From Sphaerolaimus hirsutus (taxonomy: Eukaryota; Nematoda; Chromadorea; Monhysterida; Sphaerolaimidae): 64,000 nucleotides of DNA. The position numbers and the translations under genes were made by a program. Below, in pieces: positions 11,101 through 20,100 of this stretch (positions are counted from its first letter, which is position 1; every line of letters starts with the position of its first letter). The notes beneath the pieces are model-generated. The model was not told the origin of the DNA, searched no databases, and worked only from the letters and a program-made list of their open reading frames with translations. The stretch covers positions 8,804,001-8,868,000 of the forward strand of contig OZ038456.1 of NCBI GenBank assembly GCA_964036195.1, written 5' to 3'.

Positions 11101-14100
11101 TTCACGTTACACTCAATCTTAGGGGGGGTATTTCGAGGGGGGGTTATTATTTCCTCAGCCGAAATTTAGGGGGGGGGGTATTTCGAGGGGGGGGGGGGGT
11201 TAATTCAAGGGGGGGGGGTTAATTCGAGGTAATACGGTATGCCTTTTCCAAAAAAAGTTTCTCAATTTTATTTACCGTATTTCCTCGAAATACCCCCCCT
11301 CGAAATACCCCCCTCGAAATACCCCCCCCTCTCGAGACCACTATGAAACAATCACCCCCCCCCCAAATTGAGTGTAAAGAGAACGTACATGACAAATACT
11401 GCAGTTTGTGTTCTGCGTAGTGCAGAACACACATGAAAACAATGTCGGAATCACGTTAGAACAGTGTTTATACAGTTAGACACCCTGTAGTTGCACGCGT
11501 CTATTTCCGTTGAGCGCTGCAATCCGGTTTTTTGGTTTTTGGTTTTTTGGTTTCTAGGTTTCGCTTCTCTTTTCGAATTTGTGTGTGGAAGCGATGGCGC
11601 GACGTTGATTTAGGTGTTGTTTGGTCATTCTATATTTTTCGCCTACATATTTTATTCTATTTGGCGCTCGCCGAATAAATGCACTACTAGTGATGTTAAA
11701 GGCACCGGGAAAAATGGCACCGCACCGCACCGGCACCTTTGCATACGCATGAAAAGGGCACCTGGCACCCTGGGGCACCGGCCAGAAAATGGCACCGCAC
11801 CGCACCGGCACCGGTGCCTTTTGGAAAAAATGGCACCGGCACCGAAGGGCACCGGCGGGTTGCCGGTGCTAGCACCGAAAGGCACCGCACCGGGCTGGAA
11901 TTTCTGAAGTAAATATCGGGCAGTTTCTCAGTGGTCTCACCTTTGGAAGTGCATATTTCCATGAATTTTCAACCGATTTTGATGGTTGAGAACTTAAAAT
12001 GATCATAATGATGTGGCAATCACTTTTAAGAAGCAATTACAATGATTACAAATGAAAGATAAATTATTTTTTTCACTACAATGTCCATAGCCACTATTGT
12101 CTACTGATCGGAGTCGTTACTGTACAGAGAATGAAACTATCTCTGTCATTAACTGACAACAAATTTTGAACAAAAAAGTAAGATAAATATAAAATATAAA
12201 AATGATTGAAAATTCGACCAAATTTTAGATTTGCTCATCAGATCACGTATCGGGTATAATGGATTTCACAGTATTTGATAGGAGGTTTACAAAATAGGCA
12301 AAAACGGTTGGGTAAATATATCACTGTTTTTTTAAATATGAATAAGCACATACTATGGACAAAATTGCACACCACATGAAGCCTTGGCCGGTGCCTTGGC
12401 CGGTGCCTTTCCCGGTGCCTTTTACTTTGGCCCTGGTGCTAGCACCTTTGGCACCGGCAAAAAAATGGCACCGCACCGCACCGGCACCGGTGCTATTCTG
12501 AAAAAAATGGCACCGGCACCGGCATGGCACCCCTGAAGATTGCAATGGCACCGCACCAGCACCGGTGCTGGTGCCCTTCGGTGCCCAGCACCGGGGCACC
12601 GGTGCCCCGGTGCCTTTACATCACTATGCACTACTTATTAAAAAACGGCTCGCCCCTCCTACTCGAACACAACTAAATAATTATTCAATCAAGAACTTGC
12701 GACACGGCCGCAAGCTTCTTTTGGTGCCGCGACCGTGGACATTAGGCACTTTCTAATAGTGTCTATGTTGTCGCCAGCCGCTGAAAAGCTCGCCAGCGGC
12801 CTGGCGTCTCCACGCAGCGGTCCGAATTGATTCGGCACCGCTATCACTGTGCACATTGGCCGCCGGACCGCGGTCACTCGCTGCACATTGCGACCGCCGA
12901 GCCGCGGTCCAACTCGCCGAGCCGACGCACTGAGGCGCCGGTTTTCGTGTGCCATTGTGGCTTGTCGGACTGGCCGACAGCGCCACCGCGTTCAACGTCG
13001 CCGACGCAACCACCCGGCGGCAACGTGCTCTGGTGCAGTCCGGGCACCAGTGCAGCGACACGCCGGACCGCTGTGAAGTTCGCCTGCGGCCTGGCACGTC
13101 TACACAACGGTCCGAGTCGACTCGGCCCCGCCACAGCACTGGGCTGACTGTCGCTGGACGCGACCAGCCCGGTATCAACTGCCAGCGCGCCACCGCGACT
13201 GGGCAGCACACGGCCACATCCGAGCGGTCCACGCCAGCGCCGACGCGACTGGCACCCGTCGCTCTCACAGCACTGGGCTGTAGAGCGATCCAGCTGGCCG
13301 ACGTAGCCAGCGCCGGCCATCGCGACCGCGTAGGTGCGGCCCGGCCAGTCCACACGCACGGCGCACACACAGCACTGGGCTGCGGTGCACCCTCCGGCCG
13401 ACGCCTCCCGCGCCAGGCTGACACGAGCGCCAACGCACACGCGCCCGGCGCCATCACAGCACTGGGCTGCTCGTCGCTGGACGCGACCGGCCCAGCCGCT
13501 ACGCGACCGCGCAGGAGCGGCCGCCACGACAGCGCCAACGCGACTGGTGTCTGTCGCACCCACAGCACTGGGCTGTGGTGCGTTCAGCTGGCTGACGCAG
13601 CGCGCGCCAGCGCAACGCGACCGCGCCCGGCAGCCCCATTGCCAGCGCCACCACGCCTGGCACCTATCGCACAGTAGCACTGGGCTGCTGTGTGATCCGC
13701 TAGCTGGCTGACGCACACCTGCGTCCCGGCATTTCAACGCAGTGGCCCGAACGACTCGGCGCCACTATCCAACGCGCAACTGACCGCTGGACAGCGGCCG
13801 ATACGTGCCAACGCGACTGCGCCAGTGCAGTCGTGCCCACAGTCGCAGTCACAAGACTGTTGGCTCCACTCCAAGTGCACCCGCCTGCACACAATCACGT
13901 GCCGCCATCGAAATGGCTGTCACTTCGGAGCAACTGCTTCAGTGCATCACCGATTTTGCCGATGCGAGGGATCGCCCAAAACTGCTGATCATCAAGGATG
14001 CTTTGGCCGGTGCACATGGCGCAGTCATTGACGACTGGCCGACTGATGACAAATGGGCCAAAATGTCCTTTGTCAATTTTGGCAACATGTTGCGCAACAC

Positions 14101-17100
14101 TGTGATAAGGCTGCGCACCGATTACAACATCACCGGTTTCGAAGTGCCTGGAATTGAAATTCCAGCTGCTAACGCAGCCTCAACATCCAACAACGTGCAC
14201 ATTGCCACCAGTGTCAATCAGTTGACACAAGTCATCAACAATTTGATGGCGCAAAGTGCACAGCAGCAGCAAGCCATGTTGCAAATGATGCAGCAAATGC
14301 AGCAATTTATTACGAGTTCGCAGGCAACGGGCCAACCGATGGCAAACTCGTCAACAGCCACGGCCCCAACTGGACAAATTTCCAGTCCCCCTGTCGGTAC
14401 TGGACCTGGGGGCAATCATTCTGGCTCGCACAATTCGCCTGCTAACTCAGTGGTCAATTCACCTGCGCCACTCCACGTGACTGGTTATACGCCAGCCCAA
14501 CAACGAATTTGGGCTCAACTACTGCAGCAGAATTACGACATGTTCGATGGTGATGATGCCATCAAATTCAAATTATGGCTCGAGGAGCTAACAGTCCGCA
14601 TCAACATGTTGGGTGCACCCGACAATATTGCGGTCCTACACATTCGCAAGTGCCTAACTGAACGGGCGCTACGCCAATTCGAGCGGCTACAGCCAGCCGC
14701 GCGCAGCACTTTCACACAAGTCTGCACATTCCTGGAATCGCAGTACGGGGATTGATTCGCTGCCCAGAGCGCAATGGGCAAGCTCTGCAGCGCACGTCAA
14801 GGGCCGAAAGAATTGGTCCGAGACTTCAGCCTGTTCATCGAGAATTTGGTGCAACAGGCGCTTCCTGCTGTGGCTGATGAGCCACTCACAGTGCAACTCA
14901 AGCACTATTTCATGGCTGGAATCCGTGACACAGCCCTACGAAAGGCGCTGTACACTCTGCCAACATTCCACATCATGCCTTTCTCTGAATTGGTAGATAA
15001 TGCGGAACGACTCGAATTCGCAGACAGACAGGACAAGGTGTCCCATTCAGATCGACACGATTCATCTACAACGAAGCCGAATAATCACTCGGTCAATTAT
15101 TCTACTACCTCAAAAGGTGGCAAGAAGCCATACTGCGCTTATCACAAGTCCAATGGCCACAATACAGCCGATTGCAAGGCTAGAAATCAAACCAGTTCAC
15201 AGAAGCCAACTGGTCCAGGAGCTCCGCGCTTCCCTCCGAAATCTGGCACGCCTGCCAGCAACAACAATCGATTGGGCAAGTGGTGCGAACACCACAAATC
15301 ACCGACACACAACACCAGCGAATGCTGGGCTCTGAAACAAAGTTCTGCTGGTGCAAATCCGCAGAGCACCAATTCGACTGGTCGTATCCAGCACATCGAA
15401 TGTGACAAGGGAACCGACGACACTGTGCGACGGGTCGAAACAAAAAGGGCCAACTTGGTCGTGCTGAAATTGGAGCCACCTACAAAATTGGCTCCAAGTG
15501 TACCGGTGCCACACTTGAATGGCATTGCATTCACTAATCACTTGGTCGATAATGGCGCCGATGTGTCTATAATTCGCCGGCACGTGGCTGACAAACTTGG
15601 CCTCATGCTGCAGCCAACCGAACACTGCATGACTGCAGTGAACCACACCACATTTCACAATCAGGGCTGTGTGGACATCGACACCACTTTCTCGGGTGGT
15701 AAAACGCGCCACACCTGGCAGGTGTCCGACGACATCGACCACGATGTTCTGCTGGGCCAGGACATAATGCTAAAACTTGGTGTCCAAATTCTGGGTGCTG
15801 ATGGCACTCCACTCATGCCAGTGGCTGATGAAGTCCGAATTGGCATCGACACGCACGACAAGCTCGTGCAAGTGTGCAAACTCGAGGATGATGACACGGC
15901 AATGCTGGTCGTGTTCACCAACACCGATGGCGAGCCAACCCGCATGGCTCACGTGCCCCTCATGGCTGAGGGCACCCATATGGTCTCTAAAGTCACGGAG
16001 ATCACCAAAGCCGATTGGGCATCGATGCTCAACATTGGCGATTGCAAACCGATGGAGCAGGCTCAACTTGTGGACAAACTGTTTGCATTGCAACATGTAT
16101 TTAGCTCCACATACTCTACTGGTGCATGCCAAAATGTGGATGAAATTGGCTGCACTGCAGTGGAGCATACGATCGACACTGGAAATTCGCTGCCATTCCG
16201 TGAGCCACCGCGACGCATCCCATTAAAATTACGGGATGATGTGGCCAAAATGCTACAAGATCTACTTAATCAAGGCTGCATTACACCATCTAACAGCGAG
16301 TACAGCAGCGCATTCGTACTTGCCCGCAAAAAGGATGGCTCGTGGCGGTTCTGTGTCGATTTCCGCCGACTACACAAATTGACTCGGCGGGACAGCTACC
16401 CGCTGCCACGCATGGATGACATGCTCGATTTATGGCATGGCATGAAGTTTTTCTCCTCACTGGATATCAAGTGTGGATACTACAACATCCGCATTCGGGA
16501 AGAAGACCAACACAAAACTGCATTCACCGCCTTGGACCAGTTGTACGAATGGAAGCGACTACCATTCGGCCTGCATTCAGCCCCTGCGACATTCCAGCAG
16601 GCTATGAACGACATCCTGCGGGATCACACCAAATATTGCTGAGCATATTTGGATGACATCATCATTGTGTCGGAAACATTCGATGATCATTTGCTAAATT
16701 TGACCGCAGTCATATCCACGCTAATGGATGCTGGCCTGCACCTCAATCCGAAGAAGTGCCACTTCCTGAAATCCCAGATCGCATACCTGGGCCATGTGAT
16801 CACACCTGATGGCATCAGTGTGGATCCAAACAAGGCGGCTACAATTTGAGATTACCTGCTGCCTCAAACAAAACGAGAAGCTGCCGCGTTCATGGGTTTC
16901 ACAAACTACATGCGGCGCTTCCACATCAATTTGTCACAACGAATGGCTCCGCTGCGGGCCATGTTCAATCGAGTGCCAACGAATGGTTCTAAACTTGAAT
17001 GGAATGAAAAACTAATAGCATTGTTGCATTCAATTTGTGCCGAGATGGGCAACCCCTGCAGTCTGGCTATGCCAAAGCCAGGCAATGGCTATGTGATCAC

Positions 17101-20100
17101 GAGTGACGCCAGTGCAGATGGCCTTGGGGCCATGCTGGAACAACCTGGTGACGATGGGCAACTGCGACCCATTGCCTTCGCCAGTCGGGCAACTTCTCCG
17201 ATGGAACGAAAGTACTCAGCTACTGAGCTCAAAGCCCGGGCCGTGATATTCGCCCTGGAGCTATTCCGTCCGTACATCACTGGTGAAAAAATCACTATCT
17301 ACACCGATCACTTGCCGCTGACACACTTGTTCCGAAAGAACAATCCTTCGCCGAGGCTCTACCGATGGTGCCTCATGATCCAGCAATTCGACATCACTGT
17401 CCGGTACAAACCGGGTGTCAAAAATCAAGTTGCTGATGCCCTGTCTCTTGCCCCCGCTGGTTCAGTGCCCGTGCGCACACCTGGTGACGACGAGGACTGT
17501 GATGCAGTTCTTGACCAACCTGAAGGCACACTTGACACAGTGTGCCACATTCGACTTGGGAAAATGGTTTCCAACCTGCCAATGCCATCAACTACAAATC
17601 ACACGGCTGGCAGCACTAAAATTGCAGCGATCACTTTCACCACTGCTGACGAAAAGCAGGATATGATTCGCTGGCATCACGAAGGTCGCTGGGCTTCTCA
17701 CGCCAATGCCCGCAAAACATATCAGCGACTCCGGCCATTCTATGCACATGAAACATGGCCCACACTCTGGGCTGACGTGGTTAATTTTTGCAATCGATGC
17801 AAAACATGCAAACAGCGACTAACAAAGTATGAGAATTTGCCGCTCATGCCTCGCCCACCTCCGGACCAGCCTTGAAAGCACTGGCACCTGGACTACTCGA
17901 CTTTTGTGCCGCCATCACATCCAGGCAATCGACACTGCCTGGTGGCCATTGACGCCATGTCGCGTTACATGGAAGCTCGAGCCTGCGCAGCTACCGATGC
18001 GAAAAATGCTGTGCGATTCTACAACGACATCATTGAGAAACATGGTGTACCCGAGGAAATTGTCACCGACAGTGGCACTCATTTCAAATGCCATGAATTC
18101 GAGAGTGCTTTGGACAAGCACAAAACCATTCTTCACACCACAACGCCGAATGCAAAAACTGGCAATGGCTTAGCTGAGCGAGCCATTCGCACACTGCAAG
18201 ACATCATTGCAAAAAAGCGCGCTACTGACAAACGTGCTTGGACTGCCATTCTGCATGAGGCGGTTACTGCATATAATGCTACTACGCATTCCGCTACTGG
18301 CGCTACTCCATTTGAGATTCATTTTGGTTCGAAACATGCCACTACGGGCTTGGAATTTGAATGTGATCCACCACTAATGGATTACTGGAAACACATCAAT
18401 GCACATGCCACTCGTGAACAGCAGCGAACTGCCGACAATTCACATGCCACGCGAGTTGAAACAAAATTCCAAATTGGCAACACTGTCTTCGTTCGAGACA
18501 CGATCGCAATGAGCGGTTGCAAAGCCAAGCTCGATCTGCCAAACTCACGCGAGGGCATCATCATCGCATTCACCTCTCGCAAGGCAGCCAACATTCGATT
18601 CAACAATGGGAAAACAAGAATCATGCCCACCAACATGTTACAGCCACGATTTGTCCCTGACAATGAAGAAACTGTGGATGATGACAATGTTTCTGTTGAG
18701 CTGTAGTATTGTCTTTGTTGCCTTGTTTTGTATTTTTGTAACAGTGATGAGGTGATCATTTTTTTATTACTGTCCGGGGACGTACAGTCTGAAACCCCCT
18801 GAGGAGTTAGACACCCTGTAGTTGCACGCGTCTATTTCCGTTGAGCGCTGCAATCCGGTTTTTTTGGCGCCATCTAGGTTTCGCTTCTCTTTTCAAATTT
18901 GTGTGTGGAAGCGATGGCGCGACGTTGATTTAGGTGTTGTTTGGTCATTCTATATTTTTCGCCTACATATTTTATTCTATTTGGCGCTCGCCGAATAAAT
19001 GCACTACTTATTAAAAAACGGCTCGACCCTCCTACTCGAACACAACTAAATAATTATTCAATCAAGAACTTGCGACACGGCCGCAAGCTTCTTTTATACC
19101 ATCTACGTACTAATATTAGTCTACAGGAGTTTTTACACGTCAGTTATTGAGCCCCAGCGTACATCACAAACAACGATTTTGTACTAGGATTTCAAAAAAG
19201 TTCTTGTGAAATAATAACCCTCCCTCGAAATAACCCCCCCCCCCCCCTCGTTTAACCCCCCCCCCTCTCGGGAGTACTATGAAACTATCACCCCCCGGGG
19301 GGTATTTCGAGGAAATACGGTATATATTTTCTTTAAAAAATTACACATCATTTGTAAATATTAGGTTGTAAACTAATGAAGTGTCTTTTTTTGATTTCAT
19401 ACAAATATACATTTGTGCATCCCACATTCTTTTGTACGTTGACCGATTTTGATGCCATTTGAGTATGTTGGGGTTTGGGGTCTGGGCTATGAAGAAATGT
19501 TTTTGTTTCCTCGAATAATCCCCCAGTCCCGAGATAAGGGGGGTCTATAAAAAGGTGGTCATTTTGCATGGCCGATCTAAACATTCACTTTGAACCTTAC
19601 TCACTCAGCCATTTCTGGGCCAATTTGGATCGTTCGACACTTAAAATGATCAGCACAACCAGAATATTCCATTTTTGTGGTCGGATTAGTGATGTCTAAA
19701 TAACGTATGCCGATTTGACCCAGTTTTTAAACACAAAAAAAAATTTTTTCTAAACATGCTATCATATACTTTAGACAATGGGGATTCATGTACCAAAAAA
19801 ATTATTTCAATATCTCTTTCCAATCAAAAGTAATAGAACTTTAAACTTCCGCCTCCCATACATGTAAATAACTAATCAAGAACGATGAATACAGATAACC
19901 TGAGCATAGAAATGAAACTTTCAGGTTTTTCTGATCATTTTAAGTGTTCATTGGTGAAAATTGGCTGAGAAATGGCCGAGATATGGATTTCTGAAGTCAC
20001 ATGTATTTGCTTGTCATGCAGATTTTTCTATTTATGGTTGGGAGGCGAATGTTTAAAGTGATATAACTTTTGACTGGAGAGAGATATTGAAATAATTTTT

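Larger units (their letters stand above)
11474..19094 (+). mobile_element. Ty3/gypsy-type LTR retrotransposon
   Basis: Direct repeats 11474-12721 (enlarged by an inserted element) and 18805-19094 flank a gag-pol frame. The 5-bp flanks TATAC at 11469-11473 and 19095-19099 match, as expected for a target duplication. Domain order is gag, zinc-knuckle-like motifs, protease, reverse transcriptase, RNase H, integrase, which is the Ty3/gypsy order. No envelope-like frame follows integrase. It lies in intron 4 of the nephrocystin gene, in the opposite orientation. The LTRs are closely similar outside a T/G-rich difference near 11530-11555, so the insertion looks fairly young. Confidence 0.9.

Noticed and set aside
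11614..12631. Many overlapping frames rich in GTGA, VRCG, CHFF and similar
   Set aside because: These are translations of GGCACC repeats inside the hAT-like element; the same frames recur in the other copies.
12753..13737. Open frames of 240-290 codons on both strands in the GC-rich region
   Set aside because: They overlap in several frames, consist of repeats around CAGCACTGGGCTG, and sit between the primer-binding site and gag. High GC content explains the lack of stops.
13913..18706. A nuclear code reading TGA as an amino acid
   Set aside because: The ML, nephrocystin and VWA genes end in TGA at the expected C-termini and contain no internal TGA, and tryptophans in them are TGG.
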